A DNA stretch of 64,000 bases. Origin: JAFKFH01 sp017307375 (GTDB taxonomy: Bacteria; Pseudomonadota; Alphaproteobacteria; Ferrovibrionales; Ferrovibrionaceae). Shown here piece by piece: positions 31,819-39,862 of this stretch. Every line of letters begins with the position of its first letter. Positions within the stretch are counted from its first letter, which is position 1. The stretch spans positions 3,906,001 through 3,970,000 of the forward strand of contig OZ245874.1 in NCBI GenBank assembly GCA_965229335.1, written 5' to 3'. The position numbers and the translations under genes are program-made. The notes under the pieces were generated by a model that worked only from the letters and a program-made list of their open reading frames with translations, was not told the origin of the DNA and did not search any database.

Positions 31819-32188
31819 GATCGATATCCCCGAGGTCAAGGCCGAGGTCGAGGCGGCCTTCGCCCGCTACGAAAAGGCGCTGGTCGAGAACGACGTCGCC
31901 GTACTCGACGAGTTGTTCTGGAACGATACGCGCACGCTGCGCTATGGCGTGGGCGAGAATCTCTACGGCTATGCCGAGATCGCGGCCTTCCGCGCCGGCC
32001 GTTCGCCGGCGGGCCTGGCCCGCCGGATCTGGAATACGGTCATCACGACCTATGGCCGAGACTTCGCGACCGCGAATACCGAGTTTCAGCGCGATGGCAG
32101 CCCGAAGACGGGCCGGCAGAGCCAGACATGGATGCGCACACCCGATGGCTGGCGCGTGGTCGCCGCCCATGTCAGCCTGATCGGCTGA
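31811..32188 (+). CDS. hpxZ: HpxZ-family protein (DUF3225, SnoaL/NTF2-like)
   Basis: 125 residues. 'EIDIPEVKAEVEAAFARYEKA', 'LDELFWNDTRTLRYGVGENLYG' and the terminal 'SQTWMRTPDGWRVVAAHVS' are the HpxZ pattern, a small NTF2-like fold. It is found with hpxW-hpxX-hpxY in oxalurate use and with AtzE/AtzG in other bacteria; its chemistry is not established. It overlaps atzE by 8 bases. The HpxW-type gene often present with it is missing here. Confidence 0.88.
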   Translation: MPEIDIPEVKAEVEAAFARYEKALVENDVAVLDELFWNDTRTLRYGVGENLYGYAEIAAFRAGRSPAGLARRIWNTVITTYGRDFATANTEFQRDGSPKTGRQSQTWMRTPDGWRVVAAHVSLIG

Positions 32189-32198
32189 TCCAGGGCGG

Positions 32199-32732
32199 CT
32201 ACGACCGGCCGACGACCGTTTCCCATTCGCAGGGCAGCGGTTTGCGGCCGGTCGCCATGGCCTGGGCATCGGATTGCTGCACGGCCGACAGCTTCGGCCA
32301 CAGGTCGCGTGCCGCCTTGCCGGCATCGGCGACACCGAGGCTCGACGCGCGGGACAGCCAGGCATAGGCGATTGTCTTGTTGGTGCTGCTGCCGACCACC
32401 GTCTGGCTGATGCGGCGGATCACGCGGGCGCCCGAGACCACTTCGCCGGCATAGATCTCGCCCAGCTTGTAGGCGGCCGGACCGTAATTCTGGGCGGCGG
32501 CGCGGCACAGCCAGGCGACCGAGCGCGGCGTATCGTAGAAGCCCTCGCTTTCGTTGACCGAACAGCACAGCGCTTCGCCGACCTTGTATTGTGCCTCGGC
32601 GTTGCCGGCGCGGGCAGCGTCGTAATTGGCGCTGATCGTCGCCTTGTCCTTGGCGATGTTGGCGCCCTCGGCGACGGCGCCGACGCAACCGCCAAGGCCG
32701 AGCAGGCCGATGATGGCGACGTGACGTAGCAT
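32199..32732 (-). CDS. Sel1-repeat-like lipoprotein
   Basis: 177 residues from the ATG at 32732. The start 'MLRHVAIIGLLGLGGCVGA' is a lipoprotein signal with lipobox 'LGGC'. After it come Sel1-type helical repeats ('AGNAEAQYKVGEALCC', 'NYGPAAYKLGEIYAG', 'AYAWLSRASSLGVADAGKAA'), which usually bind other proteins. It is probably anchored in the envelope. Convergent with hpxZ (10-base gap), so unlikely to be part of that operon. Confidence 0.75.
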   Translation of the reverse strand: MLRHVAIIGLLGLGGCVGAVAEGANIAKDKATISANYDAARAGNAEAQYKVGEALCCSVNESEGFYDTPRSVAWLCRAAAQNYGPAAYKLGEIYAGEVVSGARVIRRISQTVVGSSTNKTIAYAWLSRASSLGVADAGKAARDLWPKLSAVQQSDAQAMATGRKPLPCEWETVVGRS

Positions 32733-32816
32733 GATATCCACCCTGACGTTCTTGACAGGTGGATCCTGGCCGGGGCGGCGGCGGCGCGCCATCGGCCATT
32801 CTGGGTAGATCTGGGG

Positions 32817-33455
32817 TTAGATCGCCTTGATCATCGCCGCGACGACCGCGCGGCTGGGGGCAGCCAATTTCTTCAGGATCGCCTTGACGTGGACCTTGAC
32901 CGTGGCGTCCGAACAACCGACCAGCCGGGCGATCCCCTTGTTCGACAGGCCGGTCGCCAGATGGTCGAGCACCTCGCGTTCACGCGGCGTCAGTGTAGCC
33001 AGCCGGGCAGCAAGCGGCAGTTCGCCGTCCGGCGCGGCGTCTTCCTCGGCCGCCACCTTCATGGCGAACAGCGCCGCCGGAAAATAGCGCTGTCCGGCAA
33101 GGACCTGGCGCAGCGCGGCGATCACGACCGGCTCGCTGACGTTCTTCGGGATCAGCCCGGCGGCGCCCGCAGCGGCGAGGTCGGCGGGGAAGGTCGCGCC
33201 GTGATGGGCGGAGACCACGACCACCGGCGCCGTCGGCACAAGGTCGACGACGCGGCGCACGCTGTGCACCCCCTCCATGCCGGGCATGCGGAAGTCGAGC
33301 AGGACGAGGGCGAGGTCGGGATGCACCGAGATCAGCTCGCACACCTCCCACAAGGACCGGGCGACCAGGGTCTCGACGGCGGCGTCGAGCAGGGCAACCT
33401 GGCCCCGCAGCCCGGCGATGACCAGGGGATGATCGTCGGCGATCAGGATTTTCAT
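32817..33455 (-). CDS. LuxR/NarL-type response regulator
   Basis: 212 residues: receiver domain ('KILIADDHPLVIAGLRGQV', phosphoacceptor in 'ALVLLDFRMPGMEG', Lys in 'GLIPKNVSE') and a C-terminal LuxR HTH ('LTPREREVLDHLATGLSNKG', 'VGCSDATVKVHVKAILKKL'). The ATG overlaps the stop of the histidine kinase gene by 4 bases, which makes them a cognate pair. Target genes are unknown. Confidence 0.93.
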   Translation of the reverse strand: MKILIADDHPLVIAGLRGQVALLDAAVETLVARSLWEVCELISVHPDLALVLLDFRMPGMEGVHSVRRVVDLVPTAPVVVVSAHHGATFPADLAAAGAAGLIPKNVSEPVVIAALRQVLAGQRYFPAALFAMKVAAEEDAAPDGELPLAARLATLTPREREVLDHLATGLSNKGIARLVGCSDATVKVHVKAILKKLAAPSRAVVAAMIKAI

Positions 33456-35854
33456 GCCGCAAGCGTCCGGTTCTGCCGCGCCAGGTGGCGGACGAGGCTG
33501 GCGAGATTGCCGGGTTGGAAAGGCCGCCGCAGGATGGCCAGACCCGTCCCGGCATCGGCAGCGGTGCCGATCAGTGCCGCCGGCAGGTCCCTTCCGCACC
33601 GCTGGCGAATCTCGGCAACGGCTGCCGGGGTATCGGCAAGCAGGATGTCGGGCCGCTCGCTGTCGGGAATGCATCCCCAGCCGACGAGCAGGGCGTCGAT
33701 CGCGGCGGCGTCGGTCGCGACGACCATGACGCGCAGCCCGGCGAGGTCGTCGTCGGAGGCGCGGGCGGGCGAGGGCGCGAGGGGCAAGTAGAGCGAGAAG
33801 CACGAGCCACGACCCGGGGCCGAACGAACGGCGATGTCGGTGCCCATCAGCCGGGCGAAGCGCCGCGTGATCGACAGGCCGAGACCGAGCCCCTCCCGGA
33901 CCTGACGGGGGGCGGGATCGCCCTGGTGAAACTCGGCGAAGATGCGGTCGTGGTCGGCCGGCGCGATGCCGATGCCATTGTCGCGGACTTCCAGGCGCAG
34001 CCCGGCGCCACGCCGCCGGCATCCGACCAGGACGCGACCGCCCGGCGCATATTTGATCGCATTGCCGATCAGGTTGGCCAGGATACGGGCGAGCATGGCC
34101 GGATCGGCCAGTACGGTATGCCCGATATTGACCCGGGCCAGATGCACGCCGCGTTCCGCGGCGAACGGCTCCAGTTCGGCAACGGCCTGGTCGACGAGGG
34201 CGGCGAGGTCGCAGACTGCACGTTCCGGCCGGATGGCGCCGGCATCGAGGCGGGCCGCGTCGAGCATGCCGGCCAGGAGGCGGCGGGTGCCGGCCAGGCA
34301 GGTCTGCAGCGTTGCCACCATCTCGCGCAGGCTCGGTTCCTGCAGCCGCCCTTGCAGCGCGCCGATGATCAGCGCCATGGCGTGCAGCGGCTGGCGCAGG
34401 TCGTGGTTGGCGGCGGTAAGAAACAGCGACTTGGCCCGGTCGGCCGCCTCGGCCCGGCGCGCCGCCTGCTCCAGATCCGCGGTACGGTCCGCCACCTTGC
34501 GCTCGAGGGTCAGGTTGAGGAGGCGCAGATCCGCCGACAAGGCTTCCGCGTCGGTAATGGCCGCATTGAGCCTGCCGCCCAGGATCGTCGCATAGGCGAA
34601 AACCAGGATCAGCAGGCCGGCACCGATCAGCGGCGTTGCGGTGGCGCCCGATTGGACCGCCGACAGGTCGTGCAGCGAGGCAGCAGCAAAGATCAGGACG
34701 GCGGCGGTGGCGGCGATGGCGCCGCGGCGGCGGCGGAAGGCCGCGACCGTGACGCCGGCAATTCCGTAGGCCAGGCAGGCCAGCACGACGGCGTGGCTGA
34801 CGCTGCGCACGTCTTCCCAGTAGGGCGACAGCATGTCGGGCGCCAGTACCCTGCCGAACGTCAGAACAACGGGATAGGCCAGCAGCAGGGCGCAGGCCGC
34901 CAGCACGATCCGGAGCGAAATTTCCCCGGGATAGAGGGCCTGCAGGACCAGGAGGAAGAGGCCCGCCCCGATCGGCGCGGCCACCAGCATCAGTATCAGG
35001 TAGGCATTGGGGGTCGCTGCCAGCAGGTCCGGGGCGAACAGCAGCGGCACATCGGACAGATGCGCATAGATCACGCTGACCGACAGATTGAAGGCGGCAA
35101 ACCAGGCAAAGCCGCGTTCCTGGGGCCGGGTCGCGAACAGCACCAGGAAGAACAGCCCGACGACGACGCAGGCGCCGACCACGAACAGGTCGCGGGCCAC
35201 CTGGCGGCCGAATTGCTGGTAGAGCGCGTCGGGCGTACCGATCGCGGGTTTCCGCGTCGGGCCACCGCTCAGCACCATGTGGTTCGATACCTGCAGCACG
35301 AGATCGAGAGGTCCGCCGCTCCAGCGCTCGGGCAGCACGGCGATGCGATCCTGGATGATGCGCCGCTCGAGCGCGAATCCGCGGCCGGGCTGACCATTGA
35401 CGATCAGCGGCAGGCCATTGCCCCAGAGGATCGAGGCGCTGTAGGTGGTCGGCAGCCGGATGGCGAGCGGCGGATGGCGATCCGGCAGTTCGATGCGCAG
35501 GTGGTAGGTGGCTACACCGCGCCCCGCGCGGCCGGTTCGGTCGTCGTCCGGAGACTGCCAGGCGGCCGGCAAGTCGACCGGGATGCCGCCCGGCGGCACC
35601 TCCGGCCCTTCGAATTCGGCCGGTGGCAGCAGGACGTTCCAATAGAACTGCCAGCCGGCGCCGAGCGGCCTGAGCGGTTCGTCGGCGACGTTCCAGTCGC
35701 TCAGGTCGAGGATGCCGTGCTGCGGCCGCGCCTCGGGCAGGGCAGGGCCGTCCCGCATCAGCAGGGCCACGGCGGCAAACAGCCCAAGCGCCGCCAGGAT
35801 CGCGGCGGCAGCGGCCAGTTGCGGACCGCGAATCAGATTTGCCGATACAGCCAT
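33452..35854 (-). CDS. 7TM sensor histidine kinase with degenerate C-terminal receiver
   Basis: 800 residues. A signal-anchor is followed by a periplasmic 7TMR-DISM-type beta-sandwich (about 40-195), seven membrane helices (about 205-410), a coiled coil ('LLNLTLERKVADRTADLEQA'), HisKA with His484 in 'ANHDLRQPLHAM' and HATPase motifs ('NLIGNAIKYAPGG', 'DNGIGIAP', 'GLGLGLSIT'). The last 110 residues look like a receiver, but the acidic pair is reduced to 'VVATD' and the conserved Lys is Arg ('ILRRPFQP'). The DHp type resembles NahK-like kinases that signal to LuxR-type regulators, fitting the next gene. Confidence 0.9.
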   Translation of the reverse strand: MAVSANLIRGPQLAAAAAILAALGLFAAVALLMRDGPALPEARPQHGILDLSDWNVADEPLRPLGAGWQFYWNVLLPPAEFEGPEVPPGGIPVDLPAAWQSPDDDRTGRAGRGVATYHLRIELPDRHPPLAIRLPTTYSASILWGNGLPLIVNGQPGRGFALERRIIQDRIAVLPERWSGGPLDLVLQVSNHMVLSGGPTRKPAIGTPDALYQQFGRQVARDLFVVGACVVVGLFFLVLFATRPQERGFAWFAAFNLSVSVIYAHLSDVPLLFAPDLLAATPNAYLILMLVAAPIGAGLFLLVLQALYPGEISLRIVLAACALLLAYPVVLTFGRVLAPDMLSPYWEDVRSVSHAVVLACLAYGIAGVTVAAFRRRRGAIAATAAVLIFAAASLHDLSAVQSGATATPLIGAGLLILVFAYATILGGRLNAAITDAEALSADLRLLNLTLERKVADRTADLEQAARRAEAADRAKSLFLTAANHDLRQPLHAMALIIGALQGRLQEPSLREMVATLQTCLAGTRRLLAGMLDAARLDAGAIRPERAVCDLAALVDQAVAELEPFAAERGVHLARVNIGHTVLADPAMLARILANLIGNAIKYAPGGRVLVGCRRRGAGLRLEVRDNGIGIAPADHDRIFAEFHQGDPAPRQVREGLGLGLSITRRFARLMGTDIAVRSAPGRGSCFSLYLPLAPSPARASDDDLAGLRVMVVATDAAAIDALLVGWGCIPDSERPDILLADTPAAVAEIRQRCGRDLPAALIGTAADAGTGLAILRRPFQPGNLASLVRHLARQNRTLAA

Positions 35855-36005
35855 GCTCTGAGCATACCCGAGATGACGGCAGGCGAAAGACGGCGTCGTC
35901 TAGCCCTCTACCCCGTTTGGGGCATAATCCACCTGAGGCCTTGCGGCTGGGGCGGGGCGGCCCTTAAGGGTCAGACCATCGACAACGCCACAGGGAATTC
36001 ATCGC

Positions 36006-36293
36006 ATGCGCCGTCCCGTCCTGATCGCCGCGGGCCTTCTTGCCGCCGCCGCCATCGCCCTGACCTTTGCCAGCGAAGCCCTTGCCCAAGGCAAGTGCGA
36101 CGCCTCTACCCTGTCGGCCACACTGCACGACAAGATGAAGGCCGATGGCATGAACGACGCCGCGATCCGCGACGTGCTGGGCAGCAGCGTCAAGCGCCGC
36201 GCGCTGCGCGGCCGCGTCGCCAACGGCTCGGGCTGCACCGCCGATCAGGTCGATAGCGCGCTGAAGCAACTCGACACCGCCGTCAAGGGTTGA
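36006..36293 (+). CDS. Small secreted protein of unknown function
   Basis: 95 residues. A clear Sec signal peptide ('VLIAAGLLAAAAIALTFASE') with cleavage likely after 'ALA' before 'QGKCDA'. The mature part of about 67 residues has two cysteines (in 'GKCDAS' and 'GSGCTA'), which could form a disulfide, and is mainly helical. I do not recognise the family. It stands alone, followed by a hairpin. Confidence 0.65.
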   Translation: MRRPVLIAAGLLAAAAIALTFASEALAQGKCDASTLSATLHDKMKADGMNDAAIRDVLGSSVKRRALRGRVANGSGCTADQVDSALKQLDTAVKG

Positions 36294-36302
36294 TCCGGCC
36301 AG

Positions 36303-36335
36303 GCCGGACACGGCGCCCTTGGCGTCGTGTCCGGC
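36303..36335 (+). terminator. Hairpin after the small secreted protein gene
   Basis: Perfect 10-base arms (GCCGGACACG / CGTGTCCGGC), one mismatch, 4-base inner arms and a CTT loop, 10 bases after the stop. Only TTG follows, so it lacks a real U-run; it may terminate weakly or protect the transcript. Confidence 0.5.
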
Positions 36336-36379
36336 TTGCGCCACACTGCGCCCCGCATGGCTGGTGGGGGATCGCGGGA

Positions 36380-38278
36380 ATGAGTATGACGAAGCCGGGG
36401 CAGGGCGGCCCCCGGCGCACGGCCTTGCTGGCGCTCGGCGCGCTGGGCGTCGTGTTCGGCGATATCGGCACCAGTCCACTCTACACCCTGGCCGAATGTT
36501 TCCATTCCGTGCACGGCCTCACCGTCAGCCGCGGCAATGTTCTCGGCGTGGTCTCGCTGGTCTTCTGGTCGCTGATGCTGGTCGTCAGCCTCAAATATCT
36601 CGTGTTCATCATGCGGGCGGACAACCAGGGCGAAGGGGGCATCTTCGCCATGCTGGGGCTGCTGCGCGCCCGGGCGCGCGCGCTGGGGCGGCGGGAGAAC
36701 TTCGCCCTCGGCCTGATGGTCGCCGCAGCGGCCGCGCTGCTCTACGCCGACGGGGCGATCACCCCGGCATTGTCGGTGATATCCGCGATCGAAGGGCTCG
36801 AGGTCGCGATGCCGGAGGCCGGCCAGGCCGTGGTGCCGCTGACCTGCCTGATCCTCGTCGCGTTCTTCGTCATGCAGCGCTTCGGCACCGCCCGGATCGG
36901 CGCCATCTTCGGGCCGGTCATGCTGCTGTGGTTCGTCGTGCTGGCCGGGCTGGGCCTGCGCGGCATCATCCAGGCGCCCGAAATCCTGGCCGCGGTCAAT
37001 CCGCTCTACGGCATCGCCGTCATCGATGAACTGGGCTGGCGGACCTTCCTGCTGCTCGGTTCGGTCCTGCTGGCCGTGACCGGCGGGGAGGCGCTCTACG
37101 CCGACATGGGCCATTTCGGGCGCGGGCCGATCCGGCTAGCCTGGTACGGTGTGGCGCTGGGCGGGCTGGTGCTGAACTATTTCGGCCAGGGTGCCCTGCT
37201 GCTCGATGGCCCCCTGCCCGGGATCAGCCCGTTCTACGCGCTGGTCCCGCCTGGCTTCGTCCTGCCGATGGTCGTGCTGGCGACCCTCGCCACGATCATC
37301 GCGTCGCAGGCCTTGGTCTCCGGCGCATTCTCGCTGACCCGCCAGGCGATCCAGCTCGGCTACCTGCCGCCGCTCAGGATCGTGCAGACGTCCGACAAGG
37401 CGCAGGGCCAGGTCTACCTGCCGACGGTCAACTGGCTGCTGATGATCGCCTGCGTCATGATGGTCATCGGCTTCGGGTCGTCCAGCCGGCTGGCCGCCGC
37501 CTACGGCTTCGCGGTGGCGGCGACGATGGTGATCACGACGGTCGCCTTCTTCTTCGTCCTCACCCGGGTGTGGAACTGGCATCCGGCCGGGGCGCTGGCG
37601 CTGGTCGGGTTCCTCGGCGTCTTCGACGGTGCCTTCTTCCTGTCGACGTTACCGAAGATCCATGTCGGTGGCTGGGTGCCGTTGTGCATCGCGATCGGGC
37701 TGGGGTGGCTGATGGCGGCCTGGCGCGCCGGCAGCCGCGAATTGAACGACCGGGCCGAGCGGCTGGACATGCCGATCGGGCTGTTCGCGGACAGCGTCGG
37801 CGAACGCGCCGACCTGCACCGGATCGACAAGCCGGCGCTTTATGTCAGCCATCTGCCGTTGCCCGAGATGGTGCCGCCGGCGCTGCTCAAGCAGATGCAG
37901 CTGACCGATTCGCTCTACATGCCGACGATCATCCTCAGCCTGGTCACCGACGACCGGCCGCGGGTCCCCGAGGCCGAGCGGCTGACGCTGCTGCCCAAGG
38001 GCCGCGGCATCCACCAGCTGATCGCCCGCCACGGCTTCATGGAGACCCCCGACCTGAAGGCACTGGTCGAGGCCGCCGGCCCCTACGCGCTGTGGCGTGA
38101 TGCCGGCGACCTCGTCTACATCTTCGGCCGGGAAGGTCTGCGCGCCGCGCCGGAACGGGGCTGGCGCTGGTATCGCCGGCCGTTCCGCTGGCTGCACAGC
38201 CGCGGGCGGCCGGTCGCCGAATATGTCGGGGCGCCGGCCTCGCGCTCGATCGAGCTGGGGATCCAGATCGACTTCTGA
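36380..38278 (+). CDS. kup: Potassium transporter Kup
   Basis: 632 residues, about twelve membrane helices plus a cytosolic C-terminal part. The hallmark 'ALGVVFGDIGTSPLYTLAE' is near the N-terminus, followed by 'RADNQGEGGIFAMLGL', 'YADGAITPALSVISAIEGL' and 'GEALYADMGHFGRGPI'. Kup proteins are proton-coupled low-affinity potassium importers of the inner membrane. The ATG at 36380 gives the normal short N-terminal tail. It stands alone and converges on the protease-like gene with a 4-base gap. Confidence 0.95.
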   Translation: MSMTKPGQGGPRRTALLALGALGVVFGDIGTSPLYTLAECFHSVHGLTVSRGNVLGVVSLVFWSLMLVVSLKYLVFIMRADNQGEGGIFAMLGLLRARARALGRRENFALGLMVAAAAALLYADGAITPALSVISAIEGLEVAMPEAGQAVVPLTCLILVAFFVMQRFGTARIGAIFGPVMLLWFVVLAGLGLRGIIQAPEILAAVNPLYGIAVIDELGWRTFLLLGSVLLAVTGGEALYADMGHFGRGPIRLAWYGVALGGLVLNYFGQGALLLDGPLPGISPFYALVPPGFVLPMVVLATLATIIASQALVSGAFSLTRQAIQLGYLPPLRIVQTSDKAQGQVYLPTVNWLLMIACVMMVIGFGSSSRLAAAYGFAVAATMVITTVAFFFVLTRVWNWHPAGALALVGFLGVFDGAFFLSTLPKIHVGGWVPLCIAIGLGWLMAAWRAGSRELNDRAERLDMPIGLFADSVGERADLHRIDKPALYVSHLPLPEMVPPALLKQMQLTDSLYMPTIILSLVTDDRPRVPEAERLTLLPKGRGIHQLIARHGFMETPDLKALVEAAGPYALWRDAGDLVYIFGREGLRAAPERGWRWYRRPFRWLHSRGRPVAEYVGAPASRSIELGIQIDF

Positions 38279-38282
38279 ACAC

Positions 38283-39848
38283 CTATGGTGCGACGTAGCG
38301 GCCGACAGCGACCGCACGCGAACCGCCGGGTATCAGCCAGCCGGTGAAGACGCCGGGATACATCAGCGACAATGCAAAGTCGGTATCGCCGCAGCTGGCG
38401 GTGCCGCCCGTGGTCTTCAGTCCCGGCCCACCGACGCAGCCGTAGATCGGTGCGCTCATCACGGCGGCGGTGCCGACCTTGGCCGCGGTGCCCGCGGCGA
38501 TCGTCCAGCGTGCGGGGTAATGGTCGTCGACGCGGGCCGTGCCGTAGGCGAAATCCGCCACCATCATGCGGGCGCCCTGGGCTTCGACGAACCAGAAGCG
38601 ACCGGGATCACGTCGGCTCCGGTACCAGCCGGTCTCGGGCAGGCCGGCGTCGGGGGCCGGTCGTCCGGCAATCTGGTCGCTGCGGCGGATCGTCCAGTCG
38701 CGACCGGCGACCGTCAACCGCGCGCGATCGGCGGCCTGAAAGGTCAGGGTGACCGTACCTGGCGAGGCAAGGGTCTGGTACGTGCGGAGACCCGCGCCGT
38801 AAAGCATGTCGCTGCCATCGGCAAATTCCTGCAGCGGTGCGGTGAAGGTTCCGAGGCCGCTGAACGCGCCGCTGGCAAAGTACCAGGTCGGGCTGCCTGC
38901 CGCGTCATAAAGCATCAGGCCGAGAATCAAACGGCTGCCTTGGGTCTCGATGGCAACCCCGGCCGCCGCCGCGCCGTCGATGCCCCAGAAGCCGCTCTCG
39001 ACGACGTTGCCGTCGACGATCAGGGTCGGCACGCGGGCAACGATCCAGTCGAGATAGTCGGGCATGGCGGTCGCGATCGCTGGCCCGGGCTCGGTGCAGT
39101 CGACGCGCAGACCCGACAGGATGCCGGCCAGCACGAAGCCGCCACGGCCGTTCGGCAGCAACAGGGGCCCACCGGCGTCGCCGCCACAGGTGGCATCGGC
39201 GGCGGCCGGAGTCGCCGATTGCGGCTCGGCGCACAGCATCCCTGCCAGGTAGGGCCGCGGCGCGATCGTCGTCGCGCAGACGCCGCTGGCTGCGACCGTC
39301 ATCGCGACCTGCTTCAGGATCGTCGTCCCGGTCGGGGCCGATGCCTCGGCAAGCGTGCCCCAGCCGATCGCGGTCGCCGGTTTGCCGACGGCGGCCAGCG
39401 CGGCCGCGCGTGTCGTGCCCAACAGCTGAGCCGGGGCGAGCGCGACCGGGCGGCCGAGGCGCAGCAGGGCAATGTCGTTGACGAAATAGCTGAAATTGTT
39501 CGGCGGCGGAGTCGGCGCCGAGAAATCCTTGTGGACGACGACCTCGGCAACGTCGACCACCTCGCCGGCAGCGCTGTCGGGCAGCTCGGTACCGAAACGG
39601 ACCGACAATACGGCAGGCTCGAGCGCCGCACCGTCCCGGTAGACGCAGTGGGCGGCGGTAACCACCCAGCTTTCCGCGATCAGCACGGCACCGCAATCGG
39701 GCGCGCCGCCGTGCAGCAGCGCTGCCACGATCGGCCAGCGTGTGGGCGGGATATCGTCGCCCCCCAGCGTCCGATTGTCGGTCTGGGCCTGGGCGAGGGT
39801 GGGCAGCAGGCCCAGGGCCAGGGCCGCGGTGATCAGCAGGCGACGCAT
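38283..39848 (-). CDS. Secreted trypsin-like protein without catalytic serine
   Basis: 521 residues. A Sec signal ('LLITAALALGLLPTLAQA') precedes an S1 peptidase domain (about 28-275) with His67 in 'VVTAAHC' and Asp125 in 'NDIALLRLG'. The usual GDSGGP motif reads 'CGGDAGGPLLL', so Ala225 (codon GCC at 39174-39176) replaces the nucleophile. The second half (about 280-521) has two repeats rich in 'GFWGID', 'GSPTWYF', 'GWYRSRRDPGRFWFVE', a kind seen in other secreted bacterial proteins; I cannot name the fold. Probably a binding or scaffold pseudoprotease. Confidence 0.85.
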   Translation of the reverse strand: MRRLLITAALALGLLPTLAQAQTDNRTLGGDDIPPTRWPIVAALLHGGAPDCGAVLIAESWVVTAAHCVYRDGAALEPAVLSVRFGTELPDSAAGEVVDVAEVVVHKDFSAPTPPPNNFSYFVNDIALLRLGRPVALAPAQLLGTTRAAALAAVGKPATAIGWGTLAEASAPTGTTILKQVAMTVAASGVCATTIAPRPYLAGMLCAEPQSATPAAADATCGGDAGGPLLLPNGRGGFVLAGILSGLRVDCTEPGPAIATAMPDYLDWIVARVPTLIVDGNVVESGFWGIDGAAAAGVAIETQGSRLILGLMLYDAAGSPTWYFASGAFSGLGTFTAPLQEFADGSDMLYGAGLRTYQTLASPGTVTLTFQAADRARLTVAGRDWTIRRSDQIAGRPAPDAGLPETGWYRSRRDPGRFWFVEAQGARMMVADFAYGTARVDDHYPARWTIAAGTAAKVGTAAVMSAPIYGCVGGPGLKTTGGTASCGDTDFALSLMYPGVFTGWLIPGGSRAVAVGRYVAP

Positions 39849-39862
39849 CGTGGAAGCCTCAC

